This document shows, piece after piece, positions 17,262 through 26,774 of a stretch of DNA of 64,000 bases. Origin of the DNA: Candidatus Atribacteria bacterium (GTDB lineage Bacteria > Atribacterota > Phoenicimicrobiia > Phoenicimicrobiales > Phoenicimicrobiaceae); assembly GCA_003513845.1 (NCBI GenBank), contig DOTB01000003.1, positions 53,777 through 117,776 of the forward strand, written 5' to 3'. Both the position numbers and the translations under genes were made by a program. The number at the start of each line of letters is the position of its first letter. Position 1 is the first letter of the stretch. The notes beneath the pieces were generated by a model that searched no databases, was not told the origin of the DNA, and saw only the letters and a program-made list of their open reading frames with translations.

Positions 17262-20200
17262 TTAAATTAAATAATTGTAATCTTTTAATACAGTGCTTAT
17301 TATTGCGCTGGCTTTTTTAAGTTCTTTGATGTTATAATCATCCGGACATTGTGAATCTACAGGAATCAATTTACCGTCTTTACCCAATTTTAATTTCCAC
17401 AGATTATCATTCAACCTCAGGGTTATTAACTGACTATCGGTGTAATCGGCAGCTATAAAACCGTTATTAGTGCTATTTTCAAAGTCCTCTTTGGTTGTAA
17501 AAAGAGTCAGCTTATCTTTATATGGTTTGCCATCATAGGGACAAAATGTAGCACAGTTTCCACATTCATTACACAGTGCATCAAGATGGAGAATCTGAAA
17601 GACATCTTGAAAATCTTCTTTCTTATCAATCTCAATCGCCACATTTGCCCGATTTGGACAGACATCCATACATTTATTGCAGATAATCTTACACTCTAGG
17701 CACCGCTCTGCTTCACTTTCAGTTATTACCCTATCGTCTTCGGATATTACCTCAGGAATGAGACGACTTTTTTTACGGTAAATCTCGGAAATCTGTTGTT
17801 TTTTATTGAATTTCAGTTTAAAATCCTTATCTAAACCTTTCCAGCCTGGCATCTCCTTTTTAATAATAGCCTCTGCTGCCTTTCGGGCATCGGCAATAGA
17901 TTGGACCACGGTCGAGGGTCCACGATAGGCATCGCCGCCTATAAAAACATTTTTCACATTAGTCTCCAGAGTTTCTGGGTCTGCATAAGGCTTGTTTCCA
18001 GTCTCAAGTTTTATTCCTTGAGCAGTTAGGAACCTGATATCTGGAATCTCTCCAATAGCACTGATTACAGAATCTACATCAATTTCTTCGGTCTCTTCAG
18101 TGGGGACAGGACGTCGACGACCACTTTCATCAGGTTCGCCTAAAGTCATTCGACGGCATTTTAGAATACCTTTTTGAGAAAATGATTCTGGTAACAAGAG
18201 GGATTTGAAAATTATCCCTTCTTCAAGTGCGTGTTCATATTCCTCACGGTCTGCCGGCATTTCTTCCTCAGTACGACGGTAAATGATAAAAACCTTCTCA
18301 ACACCGTCAACCTTCAGCGCTGCTCTTGCGCTATCCACAGCAGTATTCCCCCCTCCTATTATGGCAACCCTTCGACCAAGATTAAGAGCTCCTGCATTTT
18401 TATTAAAAGACCTTAAAAAATCCAGAGCTTTATAGTTGTTGCTATTGTCACACGCTAACTTTAGTTCCCTTGAAACTTCTGCACCAATCCCGATAAAGAT
18501 ATATTTATATCCCTCTTTACTTAAATTATTAATAGAAAACTCTTCTGATACCCCAAACTGGAAATCCACCCCTAGTGTTTTGATAATCGCAATATCTTTT
18601 TCGATAGCAGAGACAGGGATTCTAAAATTAGGCAGTATATGGCTCACTACCCCACCGGGAGAATCTTGTTTCTCAAATACAGTAACCTTAAATCCAGCTT
18701 TAGCCAGAAAATAAGCTACAGATAATCCTGCTGGTCCTGCACCGATAACCGCTACTTTTGTATCCAACTCATTAAACTGTTCACCAGTGATGTAACTCTT
18801 AACATTGTAGGTAACTTCTCCCTGTTCAGCCGCAATCTTTTTCACTTCGCGAATATTAACCGCTCCTTCATAATCGAGTCGAGTACAATTATACATACAC
18901 TGATGGTCACAAATATAGCCAGTTATATGGGGAAGCGGATTTTTTGAATAGATAAGTTCCAAAGCTTTATTATATTGTCCACTACCTGCTAATCGAATGT
19001 ATTCAGGAATATCCTGTCGGATGGGACAGGAAAAAACACAGGGAGCTGTATAGCAATCAATTAAAGGTAGTTTTTGATCAACGCAAATTTCCTTCGTGCC
19101 TCTCCAACCCTTCCGATAATATTTTTCCCCAAGGGCTTCTTTGGCTAATTTTTCGAGTTTTTTCACATCAATAATTTTGAGTTGCCTCTTCCCGCTAATA
19201 ATTGGTTCTAATTTTCGGGCCATCTCCACCATTCTAAGATAGCCACCTGGTTTTAAGAGGTTGGTAGCCATTGTAATTGGTTTAATTCCTGTTTCAAAAA
19301 TCTGAAGGATATTTAGCTGGGATGCTCCTCCTGAGTAAGATATAGGAAGAGTCCCTTTAAACTCCTTCGATAAACGGGAAGCTAAAGTGATAGTAATCGG
19401 GAAGAGAATGCGTCCCGATAAATACATCTCCTCTCCCGGAAGGACACCGAGGGTATTTACCGTTCCCAGCGTATTGGAGAGTTTAACCCCAAAATTACAG
19501 CCACAATCAGTGGCTACTTTAGAAAGTCGTTCAAGCATACCTATCGCATCATTCCATTGCAAATCTTTAGTAAATGTAGATTCTTTAAGGGATATATAAT
19601 CGAAACCCAGGTTATCCAGTATTTCCCTGACCTTTCTAAATCCCAGGAGAGTTGGATTTAATTTCACATAAGTATTAAGTTTTTTTTCTGTCAAAAGATA
19701 TTTACAGATCGCTTCTATTTCAAGGGGAGGACATCCATGCATAGTAGAAAGTGTTACAGAGTGAGTAATAAAAGGGGAAATAGTTCTGGAAATATTCTTT
19801 AGGTTTTCAATATTTCCTTTTAGATTATTAATCTCTTGAAAATTTGTTCCTTGAACAAAAAAATCTAATTCCTCCAGATAACGTTTAAATACTGGTTGTT
19901 CCGAGGCATCAATTAAACCATTAATAAATGAATCCATACGTTGTGTTTTAATTCCCTCTAAGTCATAACCAACACTCATATTAAAAATAAAAGAAGGTTT
20001 TGTAGTAGCTCGTATATCAAGAACTGATTCTATAAAGTGAAGCAGTATCCAGGCTTTAACATATTCACTATATGCCTGTTCCAGAGAAAGTTCAGTAGAC
20101 CATTCGGTATTATAACCCTCATCTCGGGCATCAATACAGGGCTTGTCAAATTGCAGGCTATCTAGTTTTTGTACGGTTTTAAGCTCAAAAAAGCGCCCCC

Positions 20201-20426
20201 CAACCAGATAGGCAGCGATAATATTCTGAGTCAACTGAGTGTGGGGCCCTGCTGCTGGCCCTATAGGAGTGTCACAAATTTCGTTAAATATCTGAATACT
20301 TTTTGGGTTTTCTTTCTTAAAAAATTGTGATTCTGGTATCCCAAAAATGGTTCGCTGTTTCCTATATTCCTCAGTTATCCAATAAAGTAGTCGTTTAAAG
20401 GATATTGGCCGCATAATATCTCCCAT
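17262..20426 (-). CDS. ygfK: YgfK-like Fe-S flavoprotein oxidoreductase
   Basis: 1054 aa, close to E. coli YgfK (about 1030). The N-terminal dihydroorotate-dehydrogenase-like barrel (MGDIMRPISFKRLL; IGPAAGPHTQLTQN; STMHGCPPLEIEAICKYL) spans about 1-430. A GltD-like linker binds Fe-S (CYTAPCVFSCPIRQDIPEYI, near 454). FAD (AVIGAGPAGLSVAYFLAKAG, near 552) and NAD(P)H (AIIGGGNTAVDSARAAL, near 689) Rossmann folds follow. Two ferredoxin-type Cys clusters close the protein (CLECKIICNKCMDVCPNRAN near 907, CNECGNCATFCP near 952). YgfK is encoded in selenium-linked purine-degradation clusters and is thought to reduce a purine-derived intermediate; the older name selenate reductase is doubtful. AGGAGG is 6 nt before the ATG. 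It lies between an XDH operon and an isomerase-like gene. Confidence 0.94.
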   Translation of the reverse strand: MGDIMRPISFKRLLYWITEEYRKQRTIFGIPESQFFKKENPKSIQIFNEICDTPIGPAAGPHTQLTQNIIAAYLVGGRFFELKTVQKLDSLQFDKPCIDARDEGYNTEWSTELSLEQAYSEYVKAWILLHFIESVLDIRATTKPSFIFNMSVGYDLEGIKTQRMDSFINGLIDASEQPVFKRYLEELDFFVQGTNFQEINNLKGNIENLKNISRTISPFITHSVTLSTMHGCPPLEIEAICKYLLTEKKLNTYVKLNPTLLGFRKVREILDNLGFDYISLKESTFTKDLQWNDAIGMLERLSKVATDCGCNFGVKLSNTLGTVNTLGVLPGEEMYLSGRILFPITITLASRLSKEFKGTLPISYSGGASQLNILQIFETGIKPITMATNLLKPGGYLRMVEMARKLEPIISGKRQLKIIDVKKLEKLAKEALGEKYYRKGWRGTKEICVDQKLPLIDCYTAPCVFSCPIRQDIPEYIRLAGSGQYNKALELIYSKNPLPHITGYICDHQCMYNCTRLDYEGAVNIREVKKIAAEQGEVTYNVKSYITGEQFNELDTKVAVIGAGPAGLSVAYFLAKAGFKVTVFEKQDSPGGVVSHILPNFRIPVSAIEKDIAIIKTLGVDFQFGVSEEFSINNLSKEGYKYIFIGIGAEVSRELKLACDNSNNYKALDFLRSFNKNAGALNLGRRVAIIGGGNTAVDSARAALKVDGVEKVFIIYRRTEEEMPADREEYEHALEEGIIFKSLLLPESFSQKGILKCRRMTLGEPDESGRRRPVPTEETEEIDVDSVISAIGEIPDIRFLTAQGIKLETGNKPYADPETLETNVKNVFIGGDAYRGPSTVVQSIADARKAAEAIIKKEMPGWKGLDKDFKLKFNKKQQISEIYRKKSRLIPEVISEDDRVITESEAERCLECKIICNKCMDVCPNRANVAIEIDKKEDFQDVFQILHLDALCNECGNCATFCPYDGKPYKDKLTLFTTKEDFENSTNNGFIAADYTDSQLITLRLNDNLWKLKLGKDGKLIPVDSQCPDDYNIKELKKASAIISTVLKDYNYLI

Positions 20427-20473
20427 TATTCTCCTCCTAATTAAAAATAGTGATACATTCCATTTTTATAATT

Positions 20474-21667
20474 TTACCATTTAAAGAATTCTTTTACCAA
20501 CTCACTATGATCACCTTTGCAAATCAGATGGTGATTACCCAACGAACTTTGTAAAAAATATTTTATATCTTCATCTATCCTCATCCTGATTTGTGTACGG
20601 CATAGATTTTCTTTGTTTAAATTTTCTAAAATCTCCCCACCGGATACAAAATAATTTTTAGCATCGCTGGAGAGTTTAAAGATAGTGGCTTCCCCTTCCT
20701 CAATGACTCCCTGAATCCCCACTCCCAGACCTGATTCGAAGTGGGTTTTTAAATAAAATTTATCAGGCATATTTAAAGGCAAAGTACAATGAGCTAAAAT
20801 TACTTCATTCTGGTTAATATCAATACTGGAAGGATTAGCCATAAAAATAGGCCCGCCAGTTAAATAGTGCAGAATAACCATAGATACAAGAGCGGGAATA
20901 TCGCCTTCACAACCAGCTATAATCCCCTCATCGTTTAATAAGGAAAGACCAAGGCAACCGGTATTTTTATAAATTTCCAGCAAGTCAAAACATCTTACGG
21001 TAATGCCATCAAGTTTATATTTGTTTATGATAGCTTTAAACCCGCTATATATTTTCAGTGCCCCATCGATTGATTTACTATCAAACTCTTTATTCTTAAT
21101 ATCGTTTAATTTAGGATGGTCAAAACGATGACCCCGGTCAATTTCTTTAACCAATTCATCCATTTCAATATCAATTAATGAAATCCCTAAAGTTTCTTTT
21201 ACCTTCAGATAATCTACATCACTGGCTATAAGCCAATCGGACGGCTTACCGATAACTCCTAATTTAGTGGAGGCTAATTTACTTTTCACTTCAAATATTT
21301 TACTAAGTTCCTTTATCCTCCTGGCAATATAATCACTGTCACCATGGATTATCTCTACTTTTTCTCTTTTCTGTTTTAAAAAGGAAGCAATCTCTAAAGA
21401 GGCGGCAAAAGAATTATGCCATCTACTGGATAAAAGCAGGTAAGGTCCATTAATTTGGGTAAAAATCTGTTTAAAATTTCCCTCCACTCCGCCAGATTTA
21501 ATAAAGATAAGAGAAAAATAATTTCTTTGGTTAAAATCTATTAAACTTATATTCTCAAACTTTTCACCTAATTTTTCTTCAATATCTGTTAAAAAACCTT
21601 GCAAAGTACTATCAATATGTTTTTCATTGTGTACTTCTGAAACCAGATTATATAATCCTATTTTCAT
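20474..21667 (-). CDS. L-fucose/L-arabinose isomerase-like protein
   Basis: 397 aa. The C-terminal part (TVRCFDLLEIYKNTGCLGLS; CEGDIPALVSMVILHYLTGG; FMANPSSIDINQNEVILAHC; TLPLNMPDKFYLKTHFESG) matches the fucose/arabinose isomerase-like fold. There the Glu, Asp and His residues bind Mn2+. Such proteins interconvert aldoses and ketoses, but many distant members have other or unknown activity. It ends 48 nt before ygfK in the same direction, so it may be the first gene of the ygfK transcript, which would be an unexpected link to purine catabolism. ATG at 21667 has a weak AAGGA 7 nt upstream. Confidence 0.72.
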   Translation of the reverse strand: MKIGLYNLVSEVHNEKHIDSTLQGFLTDIEEKLGEKFENISLIDFNQRNYFSLIFIKSGGVEGNFKQIFTQINGPYLLLSSRWHNSFAASLEIASFLKQKREKVEIIHGDSDYIARRIKELSKIFEVKSKLASTKLGVIGKPSDWLIASDVDYLKVKETLGISLIDIEMDELVKEIDRGHRFDHPKLNDIKNKEFDSKSIDGALKIYSGFKAIINKYKLDGITVRCFDLLEIYKNTGCLGLSLLNDEGIIAGCEGDIPALVSMVILHYLTGGPIFMANPSSIDINQNEVILAHCTLPLNMPDKFYLKTHFESGLGVGIQGVIEEGEATIFKLSSDAKNYFVSGGEILENLNKENLCRTQIRMRIDEDIKYFLQSSLGNHHLICKGDHSELVKEFFKW

Positions 21668-22182
21668 ATCAAGTATCCTTTCTTTTATGAACTTAGTATC
21701 TATAATTAGTAAATTAATTTTTCTTAATTCTCAAAATTATATTACCTTATTTATGTTATTTATATTCTACAAAATTTACAAATTTCCTCTTTTTTTTCTA
21801 AAATAAATAAAAAATGATTATGCTTATTAATTTTTCTTTCTCTTTTTCTTAGCGCAATACCTGATACGAATTAGTTATCCAGTTACCCAGTTTACCAGTC
21901 AAAATCAATTAGCCGATTTCACCAATTGACCAATTAACCAATTGAATTTAGTTTATCAACCAGCCGGTTTACTTATAGGGTGAATAGTAATGTACCCCTA
22001 TTTTTTAAAATTTAATACTCGTAACTTGTCACTAATTACTCATTACTTATCACTGTATCCTCTACGCTATTCGCTAAACGCTTTACGTTATAATACGAGA
22101 TACGAATTTATACATACTCTTGTAAAGTCTTGCAATACAATTTATAATTAAAAATAAAATATCTTAAAAAGTTAAATTAAGA
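21668..22182. repeat. 515-bp gap with repeats ahead of tRNA-Sec
   Basis: At 21763-21798 is a copy of an ATTCTACAAA to CCTCTTTTTT repeat shared with 28320-28352 and 35674-35708. At 21872-21965 a degenerate array runs (TTAGTTATCCAGTTACCCAG; CCAATTGACCAATTAACCAA). Positions 22017-22112 (CTCGTAACTTGTCACTAATT to ATACGAGATACGAATTT) match 45555-45660 in order and orientation, although diverged. The end carries the tRNA-Sec promoter. No gene is seen. Confidence 0.65.
22120..22148 (+). promoter_or_regulatory. Promoter of tRNA-Sec/selA
   Basis: TTGTAA at 22120-22125 and TATAAT at 22143-22148, 17 nt apart, end 34 nt before tRNA-Sec. This promoter probably serves both the tRNA and the sel genes. Confidence 0.55.
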
Positions 22183-22281
22183 GGGAGCGGATAGGCTCTG
22201 GTGGGCCTTGCGGACTTCAAATCCGTGGGCGGTAATTAATGGTAATTGCCGCGGTGGGTTCGATTCCTACCCCTCCCGCCA
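22183..22281 (+). tRNA. selC: tRNA-Sec (anticodon TCA), CCA encoded
   Basis: 99 nt including CCA. The acceptor arm GGGAGCGG pairs with the 3' CCCTCCC region (one C-C mismatch). The anticodon stem GCGGA/TCCGT has loop CTTCAAA with TCA at 22217-22219. The very long variable arm pairs GCGGTAATT with AATTGCCGC, and the T-loop is TTCGATT. Discriminator G and CCA end the gene. A long extra arm, extended acceptor/T stack and UCA anticodon are unique to selenocysteine tRNA. It lies 44 nt upstream of selA. Confidence 0.96.
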
Positions 22282-22325
22282 TTAATATTTATCTTCAAAT
22301 ATCACCAAAGGAGAAGTTTTGCTAA

Positions 22326-23744
22326 TTGAAGAATAATGAGAATAATAAAGATTTAAACAATAATAATTTAAATTTATTACTATCCAAAATACCCAGTGTA
22401 GAAATAATTTTACAAAATAAAGCCCTAAAACCTTTAATACAAAAATATTCCCGAAAAATACTTACCCAAACAGTAAGAAAAGTTATCTCCGAAGAGAAAA
22501 AAAATGCTCGCAAAAATAGCCACCTCTATTCAGCACAAGAAAGGATAAATAAAATTAAAGAATATTTAGAAAAAGAAAATGTGTCTTATCTGCAAAAAGT
22601 TATAAATGGCAGTGGGGTAATCCTCCATACCAATCTGGGAAGAGCACCTCTGGGCGAAGAAATACTTAAAACAATCCAGAATACACTTCAGGGTTATATT
22701 AATTTAGAGTATGATCTTATAGAAGGGAATAGAGGGAAAAGAGGAGAAATTGTCGAAAAATTACTCTGTACCCTCAGCCATTCAGAAAAAAGCCTAATAG
22801 TTAATAATAATGCTGGTGCCATATTCTTGATACTAAATACCCTGGCTAAAAACAAAGAAGTGATTGTCTCCAGAGGAGAATTAGTGCAAATTGGGGGAGG
22901 ATTTCGCATTCCAGAGATATTGGAACAGAGCGGTGCTCACCTTCGAGAAGTAGGAACTACTAACCAGACTTTTATTGGTGATTATGAAAAAGCAATTAAT
23001 GAAAATACTTCCCTAATCCTAAAAGTCCATCAAAGTAATTTTCATATGAACGGTTTCGTTCACCAAGTTGAAGTTAAAGAACTTAAAAAATTAGGGGGAA
23101 AATATAATTTACCGGTAGTAGTAGACTTGGGAAGTGGGACATTCTTAGCCACCGAAACTTTTGGACTAAAGCACGAACCAACTGTTCAAGAAAATATTAG
23201 GGCAGGTGCTGATATTGTCTGTTTTAGTACAGATAAACTCTTAGGAGGCCCTCAGGGAGGAGCTATTTGTGGAAAAGAGATTTATCTGAAGAAAATATCC
23301 CAACACCCTTTATTTCGAACCCTCAGAGTAGACAAAATGGCTTTAACTATCTTACAAGAAGTTTTATTGTATTATTTAAAGGATGAAGCGGTTACTAAAA
23401 TTCCCATCTGGAAGATGATTTCCTGCCCCTTAGAAAAAATTGAACTACGCAGCCAAAATATCTGTCAAGAATTAAAAGAAGAAGGTATCCCAGCATTTAC
23501 TAAAGAAGGGCAAACTGCTATTGGGGGAGGTTCTTTGCCCGGACAAACTTTACCCACAAAATTGATAATCATCAAACCCCCTTGTCCAGTAGAAATTTTT
23601 TCTAAAGAATTGCGATTATCCCACCCTCCTCTTCTGGGAAGAAAAGAAAAAGAATATTTTGTTTTAGATCCACGTACTATTGACCCTTCAACAGATAATT
23701 TAGTAATAAAAATAATTAAATCAGTTTATTCCAAGATGAAATAA
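22326..23744 (+). CDS. selA: L-seryl-tRNA(Sec) selenium transferase
   Basis: 472 aa fold-type-I PLP enzyme that converts Ser-tRNA(Sec) to Sec-tRNA(Sec) with selenophosphate. VINGSGVILHTNLGRAPLG near residue 95, NNNAGAIFLIL, SRGELVQIGGGFRIPEIL, and the PLP lysine block CFSTDKLLGGPQGG (Lys near 303) are intact. The TTG start at 22326 has AAAGGAG about 12 nt upstream. The first 20 residues are Asn-rich and poorly conserved, so the exact start is soft. It sits directly after tRNA-Sec and 12 nt before selB in one transcript. Confidence 0.96.
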   Translation: MKNNENNKDLNNNNLNLLLSKIPSVEIILQNKALKPLIQKYSRKILTQTVRKVISEEKKNARKNSHLYSAQERINKIKEYLEKENVSYLQKVINGSGVILHTNLGRAPLGEEILKTIQNTLQGYINLEYDLIEGNRGKRGEIVEKLLCTLSHSEKSLIVNNNAGAIFLILNTLAKNKEVIVSRGELVQIGGGFRIPEILEQSGAHLREVGTTNQTFIGDYEKAINENTSLILKVHQSNFHMNGFVHQVEVKELKKLGGKYNLPVVVDLGSGTFLATETFGLKHEPTVQENIRAGADIVCFSTDKLLGGPQGGAICGKEIYLKKISQHPLFRTLRVDKMALTILQEVLLYYLKDEAVTKIPIWKMISCPLEKIELRSQNICQELKEEGIPAFTKEGQTAIGGGSLPGQTLPTKLIIIKPPCPVEIFSKELRLSHPPLLGRKEKEYFVLDPRTIDPSTDNLVIKIIKSVYSKMK

Positions 23745-23756
23745 AAAGAGGTTTCT

Positions 23757-25646
23757 ATGTTTGTTTTCGGTACAGCAGGACATATTGACCATGGTAAAAC
23801 AGCCTTAATCTATGCTCTAACTTCCATAGATACTGACCGTCTACCCGAAGAAAAAGAAAGAGGTATGACTATTGATTTGGGGTTTGCCTGGATGAAACTT
23901 CCCTCGGGAGAAAAAGTTGGAATAGTCGATGTTCCTGGTCACGAAAACCTGGTAAAGAATATGATAGTTGGAGCAACCGGAATCGATGCGGTAATTTTAG
24001 TTGTTGATGCAAAGGAAGGATGGATGCCTCAAACTGAAGAACATTTCCAAATTACTGAACTCCTCCACATAAAGTATGGTATCATTGCTATAACTAAAAC
24101 TGATCTGGTAGACCAAAGTAGAGTAAATATTGTAGAAAGACAGATTAAAGAGAGGTTAAAAAATACTGTCCTCTTCAATGCACCAATAGTAAAAGTAAGT
24201 ACGGTAAAAAAAACAGGAATTGAACAAATAAAATTAGCCATTCAAAACTTGATTCCTCAGATGAAACCCCAGAGAGATATAGGGAAACCAAGACTATACA
24301 TCGACCGGGTCTTTAATATTAAAGGAAGTGGCACAATAGTAACCGGTACTCTTAAAGGAGGCACTCTTTATAAAGGAATGGAAGCAACCATCTTCCCTTC
24401 TTATCAAAAAACTCGCCTGAGAAGTTTACAAACTTACAAAGAGAAAGTAGAAAAAGCTCTTCCGGGAAGCAGAGTAGCCCTTAACTTAGCAGGAATAGAA
24501 AAAAACGAACTTCATAGAGGAGACATCGTCTTTGGAACTAAACAGATTAAAGCCAGTAAATACTTAGATGTCCAGATACAACTTCTCTCCCAACCTCAAC
24601 TTAAAAATTATTCCTTAAAAAATCGGTCAGAAGTAGTTTTTTTTACTGGAACCAAAGAGACCCTGGCTAAAATATTTTTTCCCGAAAACAAACCTCTTTG
24701 TCCTGGTGAAACAGGATTCGCCCAACTTCGCTTTAAAGAACCGCAGGCAACATTTTTGGGAGACCGCTTTATCTTAAGAATACCGAGCCCTCCTAAAACT
24801 ATTGGTGGGGGATTAATTATCGACCCTTTAGCCTACAAGCATCATTTTAAAGACAAAGACATAGTTAATCTTTTACAGAAAAGCGCAAAACTTGACTTAA
24901 GAGAATTAATCTTAGCTGAACTAAAAAAGGATAACTTTATTAAAAAGGATAATTTATTAATTAATAGTAATTTTTCGTATTCAAACATTATGAATATAAC
25001 AGAGTTGTTAGAACAAGAAGGTAAATTAATTGCTACCTCTTCCTGGCTAATTGATAAAAACTACTGGCAAGAGCAGATAATAAATTTTATGAAAAGATTG
25101 AACCAGGAATATGAATTATCTCCTTTGCAAATCGGCTTCCCCTTAAACAAATTTCAAAGTTATTTCTATTATCTTAAACCAGAAATATTTAATGGCCTGA
25201 TAAAATCTCTGATTAAGGCAAATAAGATAAATTTAAAAAGGGGAATGATATTTTTACCTTCCCGCAAACCTAAACTTTCTGCTTCCCAAAAAGAGTTAAT
25301 GGATAAAATATTAAAAATCCTGAAAGAAAATTTTACCAATCCCCCCAAGGAGAAAACACTTATCTCTCAAATTGCTGGCAGCAAAGAAATTATAGATTTT
25401 TTGATTCAAGAAGGAGAAATTATCAAATTAAGCGACGGAATTTTACTAGATAGTAAAAATTATGATATTATGAAAAATAAATTAATAGATTTTTTAAAAG
25501 TAAAGGGCTCCATCTCTATTGGTCAGGTGAGGGACTTATTAGGGATAAGCCGCAAATATATAATTCCTTTGCTTAATAAGATGGATGAGGAAAATATTAC
25601 TCAACGAAAAGAAAATGTTAGAATATTAAAAAATAAACTTAGCTAA
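23757..25646 (+). CDS. selB: Selenocysteine-specific elongation factor
   Basis: 629 aa translational GTPase that delivers Sec-tRNA to UGA codons marked by a SECIS hairpin. The G motifs are GHIDHGKTAL (residues 7-16), DVPGHENLVKNM and TKTDLV. EF-Tu-like domains II/III follow (to about 350), then four winged helices in the C-terminal third (ending GQVRDLLGISRKYIIPLLNK) that bind the mRNA SECIS. Length matches bacterial SelB. The ATG at 23757 has AAGAGG about 6 nt upstream. It lies between selA and selD. Confidence 0.96.
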   Translation: MFVFGTAGHIDHGKTALIYALTSIDTDRLPEEKERGMTIDLGFAWMKLPSGEKVGIVDVPGHENLVKNMIVGATGIDAVILVVDAKEGWMPQTEEHFQITELLHIKYGIIAITKTDLVDQSRVNIVERQIKERLKNTVLFNAPIVKVSTVKKTGIEQIKLAIQNLIPQMKPQRDIGKPRLYIDRVFNIKGSGTIVTGTLKGGTLYKGMEATIFPSYQKTRLRSLQTYKEKVEKALPGSRVALNLAGIEKNELHRGDIVFGTKQIKASKYLDVQIQLLSQPQLKNYSLKNRSEVVFFTGTKETLAKIFFPENKPLCPGETGFAQLRFKEPQATFLGDRFILRIPSPPKTIGGGLIIDPLAYKHHFKDKDIVNLLQKSAKLDLRELILAELKKDNFIKKDNLLINSNFSYSNIMNITELLEQEGKLIATSSWLIDKNYWQEQIINFMKRLNQEYELSPLQIGFPLNKFQSYFYYLKPEIFNGLIKSLIKANKINLKRGMIFLPSRKPKLSASQKELMDKILKILKENFTNPPKEKTLISQIAGSKEIIDFLIQEGEIIKLSDGILLDSKNYDIMKNKLIDFLKVKGSISIGQVRDLLGISRKYIIPLLNKMDEENITQRKENVRILKNKLS

Positions 25647-25676
25647 ATAACTTATCAGAAAGGAGACAGAAAAGGT

Positions 25677-26714
25677 TTGATAGACAAAAGAAAATTAACT
25701 CAAATGGCTTCTGCTGCTGGATGAGCAGCTAAATTAAATCCTAAAGATCTCGGTGAGGTCTTAAAAAAAATTAATGTTCTAAAAGATAATAATTTATTAG
25801 CTGGGTTTGAAAAATATGAAGATGCTGCTGTTTATCGATTAAACGATAAACAAGCCCTTATTTTTACCCTGGATGTCATTACCCCGATAGTTGATGACCC
25901 ATACACTTTTGGACAAATTGCCGCAGCTAATGCCTTAAGTGATATTTTTGCTATGGGAGGAAACCCTCTTCTTGCTTTAAATATAGTTGCTTTTCCCGAA
26001 GATAGAGTAGATGATCTTGGACTTATTTTAAAAGGAGGGGCAGATAAAGTTGCAGAAGCTGGCGCTCTTTTAGTGGGTGGACATACCATAAAAGATAAAG
26101 AACCAAAGTATGGATTGGCTGTAGTGGGATTAATTCATCCTCAGAATATTATTTATAATGATACTCCTCAAGAAGGAGATTTACTGATATTAACCAAACC
26201 CCTGGGTACCGGAATATTATCTACTGCCCTTAAGGCTAATATTGCCGAGCCAGACACTGTAAAAAAAGCTATTTTTTGGATGGCCAAACTAAATCAACTT
26301 CCCAAAGAACTATTAAAATTATCCATACACGGTTTGACTGATATCACCGGTTTTGGTCTGATTGGACATTTAAGTGAGATGCTGACTAAAAATAAACTGG
26401 GGGCTGAATTGTGGATTAATGATATTCCGGTAATAGACGGCCTGGATAAATATATTTCTTCGGGGATGATTCCGGGAGGGACATTGAAAAACAAGGAAAT
26501 TTACTCCTGTTCGGTTGAAACAAAACAGGACATTCCTTCAGAAAAGGAAATCATCCTATATGATGCGCAAACCTCAGGAGGATTATTACTATCTATTAGT
26601 CCTGAACAGGCAGAAAAAGCAAAAGAATTGCTCTTCCAAAAAGGATTTACTTCCAGCCAAGTTATTGGTAAAGTCATAAAAGTTTCCTCTGGTAAAAAAA
26701 TACGGATAATTTAA
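25677..26714 (+). CDS. selD: Selenophosphate synthetase containing selenocysteine (in-frame UGA)
   Basis: 345 aa once the TGA at 25722-25724 (residue 16) is read as selenocysteine. The N terminus reads LTQMASAAGUAAKLNPKDLG, where the Sec replaces the catalytic Cys of the Sec/Cys-x-x-Lys motif. IFTLDVITPIVDDPYTFGQI supplies ATP/Mg2+ ligands, GGHTIKDKEPKYGLAVVG and GLTDITGFGLIGHL follow. It makes selenophosphate from selenide and ATP. AAAGGAG lies about 10 nt before the TTG start at 25677. A reading from the first sense start after the UGA would lose the active site. A gene caller that treats TGA as stop would annotate only 25953-26714. Confidence 0.95.
25746..25760 (+). promoter_or_regulatory. 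Candidate SECIS hairpin of selD
   Basis: GATCTC (25746-25751) and GAGGTC (25755-25760) form a 6-bp stem (one G-U) with a GGT loop, 21 nt after the Sec UGA. Bacterial SECIS elements lie at about this distance with a G/U-containing short apical loop. Confidence 0.5.
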
Positions 26715-26748
26715 ATAATATATTTTAAGATAGATATATTATTTTTTT
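26714..26748 (+). terminator. Rho-independent terminator after selD
   Basis: AATAATATAT (26714-26723) and ATATATTATT (26734-26743) are perfect complements, followed by a T run. The stem is A+T only, so termination may be partial. Confidence 0.55.
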
Positions 26749-26774
26749 GTTTTTCCAGAAAGGAGGTGATTATC

